Positions 16,499 to 25,088 are shown, counted from the first letter of the stretch. The stretch: DNA of 64,000 nucleotides from an uncultured Eubacteriales bacterium (GCA_934446365.1 CAKSDZ010000004.1:124001-188000); one strand, 5' to 3'. A program made the numbers and translations. Notes: a model not told the origin generated them from the letters alone.

Positions 16499-17388
16499 AA
16501 ATGGAGATCGAAAAGCTTTTGCTGCGGGATGCGGCGCTTGTCAATGACGCGCTGCCCTCATATTTGGAAACGACGGACGACGCCGTCGGTGTTTTATATG
16601 AATCGATGCGTTACAGCGCGCTTTCCGGCGGGAAGCGAATCCGTCCGTTTCTTGTTTTGGAGTTCTGCCGCATGTTCGGCGGCGGGGAAAAGGCGGCGCT
16701 GCCGTTTGCTTGTGCGATCGAATGCGTGCATGCCTCCTCTCTCATTCATGACGATATGCCCTGCATGGATAACGACGCGCTGCGCCGCGGCAAACCGACA
16801 AATCATATCGTTTTCGGCGAGGATATTGCGCTTCTCGCGGGCGACGCGCTGATTACGCGCGGATATGAAATTGCTGCGCGCAATTCGGAGGTTCCGCCGC
16901 AGGCGGCGCTTTCGGCGACGGCGATGCTCCTGCGCGCCGCTGGCGCGGAAGGGATGATGGGCGGCCAGCAGATCGATCTTGCCGCCGAAAAAAAGAGGGC
17001 GGATTTTGATACGCTTTTGAAGATGCATGCCAAAAAAACAGGGGCGCTCATCCGCGCTTCGGCGCTGCTCGGCTGCGCGGCAGCGGGAATCTGCTCCGAA
17101 GCCGATCCGCGTGCACGTGCCGCTTCGGCTTATGCCGACGGGATCGGGCTTGCGTTCCAAATCATAGACGACATTCTCGATATGACGGGCGACGAGACCA
17201 CGCTCGGCAAAAAGACGCATGCCGACGATGCGATGGGGAAAACCACCTTTCTCAGCTTTATGAGCGTCGAAGAGGCGCACGCATATGCCGTTCGCGTCAC
17301 CGAAAAAGCGAAGGCTGCCATTGCCGCATATGAAAAAAATGAGACACTGACTGCTTTTGCCGACTATTTGCTCGATCGGAAAAAATAA
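16495..17388 (+). CDS. ispA: polyprenyl (farnesyl/geranylgeranyl-type) diphosphate synthase
   Basis: A 297-residue all-helical trans-prenyltransferase that condenses IPP with allylic diphosphates. The first Asp-rich motif DDMPCMDND is at 86-94, the second (QIIDDILDMTGD) near 220-231, and GGKRIRPFL at 45-53 binds diphosphate. The short-chain type (FPP or GPP product) is inferred from the aromatic-free region before the first motif and from the gene's place after xseB, which is typical of ispA. An AT-rich palindrome begins exactly at its stop codon. Confidence 0.93.
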   Translation: MKMEIEKLLLRDAALVNDALPSYLETTDDAVGVLYESMRYSALSGGKRIRPFLVLEFCRMFGGGEKAALPFACAIECVHASSLIHDDMPCMDNDALRRGKPTNHIVFGEDIALLAGDALITRGYEIAARNSEVPPQAALSATAMLLRAAGAEGMMGGQQIDLAAEKKRADFDTLLKMHAKKTGALIRASALLGCAAAGICSEADPRARAASAYADGIGLAFQIIDDILDMTGDETTLGKKTHADDAMGKTTFLSFMSVEEAHAYAVRVTEKAKAAIAAYEKNETLTAFADYLLDRKK

Positions 17389-17429
17389 ATATACAAATGG
17401 ATAAAATATTTTATTCATTTGTATATTTA
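17386..17429. repeat. 44-bp near-perfect AT-rich palindrome, contains the 24-bp motif
   Basis: Arms 17386-17407 and 17408-17429 are complementary except for one pair. The segment 17401-17424 matches 23892-23915 at 23 of 24 positions. It lies between the ispA stop and the next gene. No T-run follows, so it is not an ordinary terminator. Confidence 0.65.
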
Positions 17430-17448
17430 TAGTCCGACAGGGGGATTT

Positions 17449-18663
17449 ATGATAGATGAGTTGAATGTCAAGCAGATGCTTGAAAAGAAAGATCAGACAC
17501 AGCTTCTTCGCTATTACGACACCCTTTCCGACAGAGAAAAGGAAGCGCTTCTCTCTGAGCTTTCCAAAATCGATTTTTCCTTTTTCGAGAGGGCGGAGCA
17601 TTCTGGGCAGATTCGGAGCTGCGATATTTCGCCCATCGATATTTTTACAAGCCGCATGGCAGAGCAGCGCCGTAGGGAGCTTGAAGCCGTCGGCCTTTCC
17701 GCAATCGGCGAGGGAAGGATTGCCGCTGTGCTCCTCTGCGGGGGACAGGGAACGCGGCTTGGCTTTGACCATTCCAAGGGTATGTATGACATCGGGCTTA
17801 CCCGTTCGCTTTCCATTTTTGAGCTTCATTTTTCCTATATGCTGGGTGTGGCAAAGCGTGCCGACGCATGGTTTCCTGTTTTTATTATGACGAGTGAAAT
17901 CAACGATTCGGAAATCCGAGAATTTCTCGCAGCGCACGATTATTTCGGATACAACGGAGAATTTGTGTATTTTTATGTTCAGAATATGGTGCCCTCCACG
18001 GATTTTGACGGAAAGATTCTGCTGGGCGGCAGAGACTCTCTCGCCATGTCGCCGGACGGAAACGGCGGCTGGTTTTCCTCCCTTGTGTCGGCAGGACTTT
18101 TGGATTTTGTGAAGACTGCCGGTGTCGAATGGTTCAACGTGGTATCGATTGACAACGTGCTTCAAAGGACGGTGGATCCGCTTTTTGTCGGCGCTACGCT
18201 GTGTTCGGGCGCGGACTGCGGGGCAAAAGTAATCAAAAAAGCGACGCCGGACGAGAGGATCGGTCTTATTTGCCGGAATGCAGGTCATCCGGCGGTGATC
18301 GAATATTATGAGCTTGACCGTCTGATCCGGGAAGAGCATGTGAATACGGACGGCATCGAATACGGGGTGATTCTCAATTATCTGTTCCGTACCGACCGGA
18401 TGGAGGGGACGCTCAGCCATCCGCTTCCCGTACACAAGGTGCGCAAAAAAATACCGTATTTCAATGGAGAGATGGTTATTCCCGAACGGGAAAACGGCTA
18501 TAAGTACGAGATGCTGGCGACGGATCTCGTCGAGTTTATGGGCTCCTGCCTGCCGTATGAGGTGCGGCGCGAGGCCGAATTTGCACCGGTCAAAAACCGG
18601 CATGGCGCGGATTCCGTCGATTCCGCGCGTGAGATGCTTGCGGCGGCGGGTTATGAGCTGTGA
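17449..18663 (+). CDS. UTP-dependent sugar-1-phosphate uridylyltransferase (UDPGP family)
   Basis: A 404-residue nucleotidyltransferase of the eukaryote-like UDPGP family (UDP-glucose or UDP-GlcNAc pyrophosphorylase). The loop LLCGGQGTRLGFDHSKGMYDIGL begins at residue 96, and further family pieces are FIMTSEIND, VYFYVQNMVPS and the late SHPLPVHKVRKKIPY with the conserved Lys. The start at 17449 is preferred because the GGGGG-type ribosome site precedes it; ten upstream codons in frame fall in the palindrome. Which sugar it uses is uncertain; UDP-GlcNAc is more usual for bacterial members. Confidence 0.87.
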   Translation: MIDELNVKQMLEKKDQTQLLRYYDTLSDREKEALLSELSKIDFSFFERAEHSGQIRSCDISPIDIFTSRMAEQRRRELEAVGLSAIGEGRIAAVLLCGGQGTRLGFDHSKGMYDIGLTRSLSIFELHFSYMLGVAKRADAWFPVFIMTSEINDSEIREFLAAHDYFGYNGEFVYFYVQNMVPSTDFDGKILLGGRDSLAMSPDGNGGWFSSLVSAGLLDFVKTAGVEWFNVVSIDNVLQRTVDPLFVGATLCSGADCGAKVIKKATPDERIGLICRNAGHPAVIEYYELDRLIREEHVNTDGIEYGVILNYLFRTDRMEGTLSHPLPVHKVRKKIPYFNGEMVIPERENGYKYEMLATDLVEFMGSCLPYEVRREAEFAPVKNRHGADSVDSAREMLAAAGYEL

Positions 18664-18700
18664 AAGGCAAATCTGTGAAAATTCTAATCATTTTCGTATA

Positions 18701-18733
18701 AAAAAAGAACCGGAAACATTCCGGTTCTTTTTT
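18701..18733 (+). terminator. terminator after the UDPGP gene
   Basis: Perfect stem AAAAAAGAACCGGA/TCCGGTTCTTTTTT with a five-base loop. A-rich and T-rich flanks allow function in either direction. Confidence 0.85.
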
Positions 18734-18796
18734 ATGAAAAATCATGTTTTTCACAAAATATCGTCAAAAGCATATTCTAAATCGAGGTGATTTTAC

Positions 18797-19447
18797 ATGG
18801 TTGCTGTGAAAAGGCGAAAATTCCGTGCAGGCCGGAGACTGTGCCTGTTTTTGGCCGTTATTCTGATTTTTACGGTTCTTGTCGTGGCATATCTCAACGC
18901 TCAGATCGATAAAATCATGGATTCGGTTGTGAAACGGCAGGTGGAAAACAAAATCACCGAAATCATTAACGATGCCGTTGCGCGTATCGCGTCGGATGCG
19001 GCATATGCGTCCGGAACGTTTGCCGCCGTCAGTTATTCGTCGGAGGGAAAAATCACCGCCGTTTCCGCAAATTCCGTCCTAATCAACCGAATGCGCGCGG
19101 ATATTGTGGCGGAGATCGTGACAGGCCTTTCGGAGCTTGAAAAATACGGCGTGCCGATTTCCTATGCCAATCTTTTCGGAGAGGGATTCTTATCTTCGTT
19201 CTTACCGGAAACCTATTTGAATGTGAAAGTACAGCCGTTCGCAGGGGTGACTGCGAATGTGGAGAGCGAGCTTACCTCCGCCGGCATCAATCAATCGAAG
19301 CATACGGTAAATCTCGTCATTGATGCGGGTGCCACAGGACTTGTAAAGGATAAAACGATCGAGGTCTGCGTTTCCACTAATGTCTGCATAGCGGAGACTG
19401 TGATTGTCGGTGAGGTACCAAGCGTCTGGCTCGGTACCGGAAAATGA
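18797..19447 (+). CDS. yunB: sporulation protein YunB
   Basis: A 216-residue protein with one N-terminal membrane segment (about residues 15-33) and an extracytoplasmic alpha/beta domain. The family signature is seen as DIVAEIVTGLSEL, then VPISYANLFGEGF, and the late SELTSAGINQSKHTVNLVI block. In Bacillus subtilis yunB is a sigma-E-controlled sporulation gene whose loss impairs spore formation; its biochemical role is not known. Its presence argues that this organism belongs to a spore-forming lineage. Start supported by GAGGTGATTTTAC. A strong bidirectional terminator follows. Confidence 0.87.
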   Translation: MVAVKRRKFRAGRRLCLFLAVILIFTVLVVAYLNAQIDKIMDSVVKRQVENKITEIINDAVARIASDAAYASGTFAAVSYSSEGKITAVSANSVLINRMRADIVAEIVTGLSELEKYGVPISYANLFGEGFLSSFLPETYLNVKVQPFAGVTANVESELTSAGINQSKHTVNLVIDAGATGLVKDKTIEVCVSTNVCIAETVIVGEVPSVWLGTGK

Positions 19448-19451
19448 AAAG

Positions 19452-19482
19452 AAACATCTGTATAACTGTTATACAGATGTTT
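19452..19482. terminator. bidirectional terminator between yunB and the radical SAM gene
   Basis: Stem AAACATCTGTATAA/TTATACAGATGTTT with a three-base loop and A/T tracts on both sides, placed between convergent genes; its end touches the stop codon of the minus-strand gene. Confidence 0.85.
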
Positions 19483-20381
19483 TATATTCCGGTAAAGTCG
19501 AAGTCGGGAATGAAGCTTTCCGCCGCGGTTCCGCCGCTTTGGATAAAGCCGTTCCGGATTCCGAGGCTTCGGGCAAAATCCACGACTTTATTATATTCAT
19601 AGGTCGTCAGCTTTCTGGAAAGCTCAGGGAATGTGGGAAAGCTTCCGCATGGCGTATACTGGTTCATGATGCTGATATAGATGCGGTCGCCGTATCGGCG
19701 GTAGAGGCGACGGAGGACTTTGACGGAGTCATCCGTATGGCCGGGAAGGACGAGATGCCGGACAATCACGCCGCGGGTCATCATGCCGTTTTCGTCGAAG
19801 ACCGCATCGCCGACTTGACGGAGCATTTCATCGATAGCCGCTTCCGCCGTTTCGGGATAGTCCGCGGCATGGGAAAAACGCTCGGCAAGCTCGGGGTCAT
19901 GATATTTGAAATCCGGAAGGTAGATGTCGATGTGTCTTTCCAGCATGCGCAGCGTTTCTATGGTTTCGTATCCGCCGGAATTGTATACGGCGGGAATGCG
20001 AAGTCCCCGGGCGCGGGACATCGTGAGCGCTTCCACAATATGCGGAACGAACTGCGCACCCGTGACAAGATTGATGTTCGCGGCGCCCTGACGTTCCAGC
20101 TCGAGGAAGATTTCGCACAGGCGACAGACATCGATTGTCTTGCCGCGGTTCCGGTGCGCGATGCTGCCGTTTTGGCAGTATATGCATTTCAGTCCGCAGC
20201 CGGAGAAGAACACCGCGCCGGAGCCTGCGGTGCCGGAAAGACAAGGCTCTTCCCAAAAGTGCAGAGCGGCGCGGGAGGCGCGCAGCTTATCCGATTCACC
20301 GCAGAAGCCGACGGCGCCTCTGCGGTCTATGCCGCATCGTCTTGGACAGAGCGTGCAGTGGGAGTAGATACTGTCCGTCAT
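19482..20381 (-). CDS. radical SAM protein, pyruvate-formate-lyase-activating-enzyme-like (PflX type)
   Basis: A 299-residue radical SAM protein. The cluster motif CGLKCIYC (Cys62, Cys66, Cys69) has the CX3CX2C spacing. Four more cysteines at about 9, 12, 16 and 27 (CTLCPRRCGIDR, VGFCGES) give the N-terminal signature of the COG1313 group of PflA-like proteins. LVTGAQFVPHIVEAL and SGGYETIETLRML follow the barrel pattern. The molecular target of this group is not established. The start overlaps the SDR gene stop (ATGA), so the two are cotranscribed. Confidence 0.88.
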   Translation of the reverse strand: MTDSIYSHCTLCPRRCGIDRRGAVGFCGESDKLRASRAALHFWEEPCLSGTAGSGAVFFSGCGLKCIYCQNGSIAHRNRGKTIDVCRLCEIFLELERQGAANINLVTGAQFVPHIVEALTMSRARGLRIPAVYNSGGYETIETLRMLERHIDIYLPDFKYHDPELAERFSHAADYPETAEAAIDEMLRQVGDAVFDENGMMTRGVIVRHLVLPGHTDDSVKVLRRLYRRYGDRIYISIMNQYTPCGSFPTFPELSRKLTTYEYNKVVDFARSLGIRNGFIQSGGTAAESFIPDFDFTGI

Positions 20382-21151
20382 TTCAGCTTTTGCTGGTGCA
20401 TCCAGTAGCTCATCACAAAGCTATGCGGCAGGATTTTTGCGAGAAGCATCTGGAATCTCGCGACGAAACCGTATTTGCTCACATCGCGTCCGCGTTCGGC
20501 GTCGCGCCATGCCCGTTTCACAATCTGCTCGGGGACATACATCGCGACATATTTTTTGACGACGGCGTTTTCCTCGCGTTCGATGGCGCGGTTGAAAAAT
20601 TCCGTTTTGGTCCAGAACGGGCATACTGCCGTGACGGAAATTCCGCGCGAACGGAGCTCACGGTTCAGCGCGCGGCTGTAACTCAGAACGAACGCCTTGG
20701 TCGCGCCGTATACGTTGATATACGGAATCGGCTGAAAGGCCGCCACGGAGGCGATGTTGATGATTTTCGCACCCTTTTGCATATACGGAATGGAATTTTG
20801 ACACATTGCCATCACCGCTTTGCAGTTGAGATCCACCATGTTCAGATTTTCTTCGAGCGGCGTGTCAAGCGTGGCGCAGAATTTGCCGAAGCCGCTGCAA
20901 TTGATGAGAAGTGAAATCTGCGGCTTTTCTTCTTCGAGAAGCGCCGCGTATTTTTTGTGGCTTTCTGCGTCCGACAGGTCCAGCGCGACCGGTTTTACCG
21001 GAAAGGGAAGCTTGCTTTTCAGCTCCTCGAGCCGCCCCTCGCGGCGTGCGATGACCCAAACCTCGTCGAAAGTTCCGTGTTCGGCCAGCGTTTCGGTGAA
21101 TTTCTTCCCGATGCCGCTGGAGGCGCCTGTGATAACTGCAATATTTTTCAT
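20378..21151 (-). CDS. short-chain dehydrogenase/reductase (SDR)
   Basis: A 257-residue NAD(P)-dependent oxidoreductase. The cofactor motif TGASSGIG is at residues 8-15, ALDLSD and NCSGFG follow, the catalytic Ser precedes YGATK (Tyr and Lys), and the C-terminal extension FVARFQMLLAKILPHSFVMSYW resembles the tail of classical SDRs of the DltE/YqjQ kind, which may bind membranes. Ribosome site AAAGGACAACTT. The substrate is unknown. Coupled to the radical SAM gene by a 4-base overlap. Confidence 0.88.
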   Translation of the reverse strand: MKNIAVITGASSGIGKKFTETLAEHGTFDEVWVIARREGRLEELKSKLPFPVKPVALDLSDAESHKKYAALLEEEKPQISLLINCSGFGKFCATLDTPLEENLNMVDLNCKAVMAMCQNSIPYMQKGAKIINIASVAAFQPIPYINVYGATKAFVLSYSRALNRELRSRGISVTAVCPFWTKTEFFNRAIEREENAVVKKYVAMYVPEQIVKRAWRDAERGRDVSKYGFVARFQMLLAKILPHSFVMSYWMHQQKLK

Positions 21152-21191
21152 AAGTTGTCCTTTCTATATTTTGATTAAAATAAAGTAAAAA

Positions 21192-21440
21192 TTATGGGTG
21201 AGCAAAAAGCGTCTCTTCTGTTTCTATCCATCTTTTTGCGCGCTTTCCAAGGAGAAAGCCGACGGTTGCTCCCTTTATGATGGTTGCTTTTTGGGATTCA
21301 AATTCGGCATGGCCGACGGTGATTTCCTCTTTGGTGAAGGCATAGCATCCCATATCCCGCGTACCGTGAAGAAAGCCGTTTACGATATCGACGGTGATGC
21401 GCAGCTCGCCGTCCGCGAAGAACAGACAGATGTCTTTTGT
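21192..21440 (-). pseudogene. 3' remnant of a displaced gene
   Basis: Directly after the stop of the phosphotransferase gene the same frame stays open for 82 codons and ends at TAA (21192-21194). The sequence (CLFFADGELRITVDIVNGF, LHGTRDMGCYAFTKEEITVG, GFLLGKRAKRWIETEETLF) has codon use like the GC-richer neighbours, unlike the AT-rich gene before it. There is no start codon with a ribosome site; the only ATG is codon 30 and lacks one. It is best read as the tail of an older gene that lost its 5' part when the phosphotransferase gene arrived. The family is not recognised. An alternative is stop-codon readthrough, which is less likely. Confidence 0.55.
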
Positions 21441-22490
21441 TTATTTCATTTCGGAAGCCCAATCGATTTCATCGGTCAGCATCTTTTCCGAAATGGATAA
21501 ACATTTTTCGATTTTGGCTGTATCATTTCCCGCTTTTCTCAGTTCTTCAATGCGAGTAAACCATAAAGGTTTTTGATATCTGTAAAGAAGCGGCGCTGCA
21601 TGAATCTCAATTTCCTGAAATCTGTATGACTTTTTCACAGTGCGAATCGCCCGAAAAATTCGGTTCCGTTCAATATCGTCTGAGGATTCGGAAAAGGCTT
21701 CTATGGTCATGACATAAGGTGCTTCTCGGAACAGATAATTGATAACGACTTCTTTTCCGCAAAGATTAAAATCAAATACACCTTTAAATCTGCCGTCCCG
21801 GTCAAGAAGAATGTTTGATTTATTTAAGTCTGCCTGAAAAACGGATGTTGGCAGCAAGGGATATATTTTTTTCAATTCTTCTTTGTTTTTATTCCAGAGC
21901 TTCCATATTCGTTCGACTTGCTCCGAAAAAGAATCGGGAAGCTTTTTTGCGAGTTCCAGCCAGTTTGTTGCATTTTCTGTGACTTCATCATCCTTGTCGC
22001 TGGGGCAGAATTTTTCAAATGCACACCATGCGGACGGAAAAGGTGCAAAATTAAAATGCATGGAAGCTACTCGGGCAATCATTTCAATCGCATCGTCAAT
22101 GTATTTATAGTAACCGTTTTCTGAAATGATAGCGGGGTCAAAAGAATCCGCACCGGAAAAAGCCGAATATTCCTCAGCATAGGCAACGCAGGTATGGCCT
22201 TTATATTGGATTCTTGGATAAGTGCCGTTTTTTGAGGAGAGAATCTTGGGGCAATAATAGCCGAGTTTTTTGTATTCATCGGCACAGCGTTTCCATATTG
22301 AGATTCGATCGGGAGAGGTAAATTCATTGTCAATGATCTTCAATACCAACTTATTCCCCGAGGAGCAGTCGCATATCACGGTTTCTCTGAAATCCGTATC
22401 ACCGTGGCTTGTGTTTTTTATTGAATAATCCACCGGCTTGCTGTCGCTGAATAAGGAAAAAACGGAGGATATCATGTCACATTCCATCAT
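21441..22490 (-). CDS. aminoglycoside-phosphotransferase-fold (APH) family protein, AT-rich
   Basis: A 349-residue kinase-like protein. The catalytic loop FQADLNKSNILLD (about 218-230, with Asp221 and Asn226) and the metal-binding segment GVFDFN (Asp240) follow the APH pattern HGDLHPGNIL...DFE in relaxed form. An N-terminal lobe with VLKIIDNEF supplies the ATP-site Lys. The true substrate may be a small molecule rather than an antibiotic. Base and codon use (AAA, TTT, GAA-rich) is clearly lower in GC than the genes on both sides, which suggests acquisition. It begins three bases after the rlmD stop with a weak ribosome site and is followed by an apparent gene remnant. Confidence 0.75.
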   Translation of the reverse strand: MMECDMISSVFSLFSDSKPVDYSIKNTSHGDTDFRETVICDCSSGNKLVLKIIDNEFTSPDRISIWKRCADEYKKLGYYCPKILSSKNGTYPRIQYKGHTCVAYAEEYSAFSGADSFDPAIISENGYYKYIDDAIEMIARVASMHFNFAPFPSAWCAFEKFCPSDKDDEVTENATNWLELAKKLPDSFSEQVERIWKLWNKNKEELKKIYPLLPTSVFQADLNKSNILLDRDGRFKGVFDFNLCGKEVVINYLFREAPYVMTIEAFSESSDDIERNRIFRAIRTVKKSYRFQEIEIHAAPLLYRYQKPLWFTRIEELRKAGNDTAKIEKCLSISEKMLTDEIDWASEMK

Positions 22491-22493
22491 TGG

Positions 22494-23873
22494 TTAATCT
22501 TCCCCTTGCTTTGAATCCTTGTTTTTTGTCATCAGTACCACGCACTCGACATGTCCCGTTCTTGGGAACATATCGACGGCGCGCAGCTTGGATACGGCAT
22601 ATCCGTGCTCCGCGAGATACGCGCAGTCGCGCGCGGCGGTTGCGCTGTTGCAGGATACCATGACGATGCGCTCCGGCGCCATTTGAAGCATAGCATCGAG
22701 AACCTTTCCGTCGCAGCCGCCTCTCGGCGGATCGACGACGACAACGTCGGGATGAATGCCGGCGGATGCTAACTGTTCTGCTGCTTCTCCCGCATCGGCA
22801 CAGATAAATTCCGCGTTTCGGATGCCGTTGCGTTCGGCATTTCGGCGCGCGTTTTCCACGGCCGCGGGAACGACCTCGACGCCGATAAGACGCGCGGCAT
22901 TTTTTGCCATAGAGAGTCCGATCGTGCCGACGCCGCAGTAGAGGTCGAGCAGGACTTCCTTGCCCGTAAGCGCGGCAAATTCCTGTGCGGTACCGTAGAG
23001 CACCTCCGCGCCGTCGTGATTGACCTGATAAAACGAAAGCGGGGAAATGTCAAAGACAAGGCCGCACAGCGTATCCGTAATGGCCGCTTTGCCGTAGAGT
23101 GTCACGCACCTCCTGCCGAGAATCTCATTTCCCGGCTTTTTATTGACATTCAGGACGATGCTTGTGATGTTCTCATTTTCGGAGAGCAGGGCGCGAATCA
23201 GCTCCTCCGTATGCGGCAGCGCATCTGCGTTTGCGACGATACAAACCATGATCTCGCCGCTGGCTCTGCCGTCCCGGATGAAAATATGGCGGACGGTTCC
23301 CGTGTGGGATTCTTCTTCGTAAGGCGCAATCCGGAAGCGTTCCATCCATGCGCTCACCCGCCGCAGAATCGCATGATAGAACGGGGGCTGAAGTCCGCAG
23401 GAATCACAGGGAATGATTCTATGGCTGTGCGGCGCATAGAAGCCGAACACCGGCAATCCGTTCTCATTTTTTCCGCACGGAATCTGTGCTTTGTTTCGAT
23501 AGCCGTCTTGGGCGGGAGAAGGCAGAATCGCATCGCAGGAGATGGCAAGCTTGCCGATTCTCTTAAAATTCTCCTCCACCCATCTTTTTTTGATTTTCAG
23601 CTCCGCATCGTACCGGATATGACGAAACAGGCATCCGCCGCATTTGGAAAACACGGCGCAGTCAGGCTCGCATCTGTCGGGCGAGGCCGTCAGGACCTCT
23701 TCGCATTTTCCGTATCCGTGGGAGGAAAGTGTTTTCAGTATCCTCGCGGAAATCATGTCTCCGACGGCGGTTTTGGGTACGAAAACCACGTACCCCTCAT
23801 ATTTTCCGACGCCAGCGCCCTCCGGTGTCAGGTCGGTGATGGTGAGTGTCACGATATCGTTTTTTTTCAGCAT
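22494..23873 (-). CDS. rlmD: 23S rRNA (uracil-C5)-methyltransferase, RlmD/RumA family
   Basis: A 459-residue SAM-dependent RNA methyltransferase. An N-terminal TRAM domain (about 1-58, TLTITDLTPEGAGVGKYEGYVVFVPKTAVGD) is followed by the four-Cys cluster CEPDCAVFSKCGGC, the central domain, the SAM motif LLDLYCGVGTIGLSMAKNA, VDPPRGGCDGKVLDAM, and the catalytic Cys in VSCNSATAARD. Members methylate U1939 or U747 of 23S rRNA, and Clostridia often have several paralogues, so the exact site is uncertain. The ribosome site is weak. A copy of the AT-rich 24-bp motif lies just upstream. Confidence 0.92.
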   Translation of the reverse strand: MLKKNDIVTLTITDLTPEGAGVGKYEGYVVFVPKTAVGDMISARILKTLSSHGYGKCEEVLTASPDRCEPDCAVFSKCGGCLFRHIRYDAELKIKKRWVEENFKRIGKLAISCDAILPSPAQDGYRNKAQIPCGKNENGLPVFGFYAPHSHRIIPCDSCGLQPPFYHAILRRVSAWMERFRIAPYEEESHTGTVRHIFIRDGRASGEIMVCIVANADALPHTEELIRALLSENENITSIVLNVNKKPGNEILGRRCVTLYGKAAITDTLCGLVFDISPLSFYQVNHDGAEVLYGTAQEFAALTGKEVLLDLYCGVGTIGLSMAKNAARLIGVEVVPAAVENARRNAERNGIRNAEFICADAGEAAEQLASAGIHPDVVVVDPPRGGCDGKVLDAMLQMAPERIVMVSCNSATAARDCAYLAEHGYAVSKLRAVDMFPRTGHVECVVLMTKNKDSKQGED

Positions 23874-23891
23874 TGTTTTTTATCTTTTTGT

Positions 23892-23915
23892 ATAAAATAT
23901 TTTATTCGTTTGTAT
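23892..23915. repeat. AT-rich intergenic motif, second exact-type copy
   Basis: Begins ATAAAATATT and ends TTTGTAT; 23 of its 24 bases match 17401-17424. It occupies the short gap between the rlmD start and the end of the ECF S-component gene. Confidence 0.6.
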
Positions 23916-23918
23916 TAG

Positions 23919-24445
23919 TCAGGCTTCCGAAAGGACTTTGGCGCGTTTCAGCGCGATGACAAGGACGGGAATGAGTATGATTTGCAGGAGGATTCCCGGC
24001 CATGAGCCGATTACGGCGGATGCGAGGAAAGCGTTCAGCGTATAGGTGCCGCCGCCGATGCCGACGGTGATCCACTGAACGGCTCCATATGCGAGTCTGC
24101 CGCCTATCATCGCAAGCAGGAGAGAAGCGTAAAGAAACGGAATTTTTTTCGGAAAGAGCTTATATAAAAATCCCGCAAGGAAGCCGTAGACCGCCATTTC
24201 CACGGCCATAAAGAAGCACATCGGCGCTTTCGGCATTCCGAGAAGAGCAAATCGCAGCGGTGCTGCCACAGCGCCGACCGCGAGCCCCCACCATGGTCCG
24301 CATAAAAAGCCGCAGAGCAGGACAGGCAGATGCATCGGACAGAGCATAGAACCGATTTCGGGGATTTGGCCGGTCAAATACGGCAAAAGAAGTGCAATGG
24401 CCAGCATCATGGCTGCGACGACGAGTTTTCGGATGTTTTTTTCAT
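23919..24445 (-). pseudogene. ECF transporter S-component with an apparent one-base frameshift at codons 2-4
   Basis: From 24410 the frame gives 163 residues with about five or six membrane helices and the motif LTGQIPEIGSMLCPMHLPVLLCGF, typical of substrate-binding S-components of energy-coupling-factor vitamin transporters. The usual N-terminus (about 12 residues before this point) is encoded but out of frame. An ATG at 24445 with an AGAGG site is followed by seven A (24436-24442 on this strand); eight A would give MKKNIRKLVVAAMM joined in frame. The gene may therefore be frameshifted, rely on slippage in the A-tract, or carry a sequencing error; or translation may begin at 24410, which has no ribosome site. 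The substrate is unknown. Confidence 0.65.
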
Positions 24446-24514
24446 GTTTGCCTCTGTTTGTTTTCGTTTTCTCTCATTTTATCATTGCAGGGAATAAAAG
24501 TCAAGGAAAAGACA

Positions 24515-24548
24515 AAAAGGGGGGATGACGTCGTCATCCCCCTTTTCC
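24515..24548 (-). terminator. terminator after hpf
   Basis: Strong hairpin GGGGATGAC/GTCATCCCC extended by A/T tracts, in the gap after the hpf stop on the minus strand. The A-rich side on plus becomes a T-run for minus transcripts. Confidence 0.8.
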
Positions 24549-24557
24549 GTATTCTTT

Positions 24558-25088
24558 TTATCTCGATGTTTCAATCAGTCCGTAGGCGCCGTCCTTGCGC
24601 TTATATACGACACAGATTTGCTCGGTATTCTGATCCTCGAACACGAAAAATTCATGTTCGAGAAGATTCATCTGCATAATCGCTTCTTCGACATCCATCG
24701 GTTTTAAGCTGAACGATTTCTTTCTGATTTTAAAATCGGTTTCCTCCTCCACATTTTCATCCGTTGTCACGGCGCCGCCGTCGAGAAACGCGCCTTCGCG
24801 AAGTCTTTTTTCAAGTCTTGTTTTATTTTTCCGGATCTGACGCTCGATGATGTTGACCGCGGTGTCGATTGCATGGCAGAAGGTCGGTCCGTCAACCTCG
24901 CTTCGGAATAAGACGCCGTCTGCGGAAATGGTGAGCTCTAAAATCTCTTTCTCTCTCTTTTTGCTGAGCGTTACGAACGCTTCGGCATTTTCGAGGAAAA
25001 ACTTATCCAGCTTGCCGATCTTTTTCTCAATCAGCGCACGGACGTCGTCTCCGATGGTCACTTGTCTTAAAAGAATCGTTGTTTTCAT
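24558..25088 (-). CDS. hpf: ribosome hibernation-promoting factor, long form
   Basis: A 176-residue protein. The N-terminal domain (about 1-100: ILLRQVTIGDDVRALIEKKIGKLDKFF, then ISADGVLFRSEVDGPTFCHAIDTAVNIIERQIRKNKTRL) binds the ribosomal decoding site. A linker leads to the C-terminal dimerisation domain (KSFSLKPMDVEEAIMQMNLLEHEFFVFEDQNTEQICVVYKRKDGAYGLIE). The two-domain length shows the long HPF that forms 100S ribosome dimers in starved Gram-positive cells. AAAGGTGAT ribosome site; single-gene unit with a terminator after it. Confidence 0.95.
   Translation of the reverse strand: MKTTILLRQVTIGDDVRALIEKKIGKLDKFFLENAEAFVTLSKKREKEILELTISADGVLFRSEVDGPTFCHAIDTAVNIIERQIRKNKTRLEKRLREGAFLDGGAVTTDENVEEETDFKIRKKSFSLKPMDVEEAIMQMNLLEHEFFVFEDQNTEQICVVYKRKDGAYGLIETSR

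Noticed and set aside
16594..18603. A 669-codon minus-strand frame across ispA and the UDPGP gene
   Set aside because: It runs through two well-supported genes and the palindrome between them; no motif or ribosome site.
21198..21500. A 100-codon plus-strand frame between the SDR and phosphotransferase genes
   Set aside because: It is opposite the host-like remnant on the minus strand and has no ribosome site or motif.
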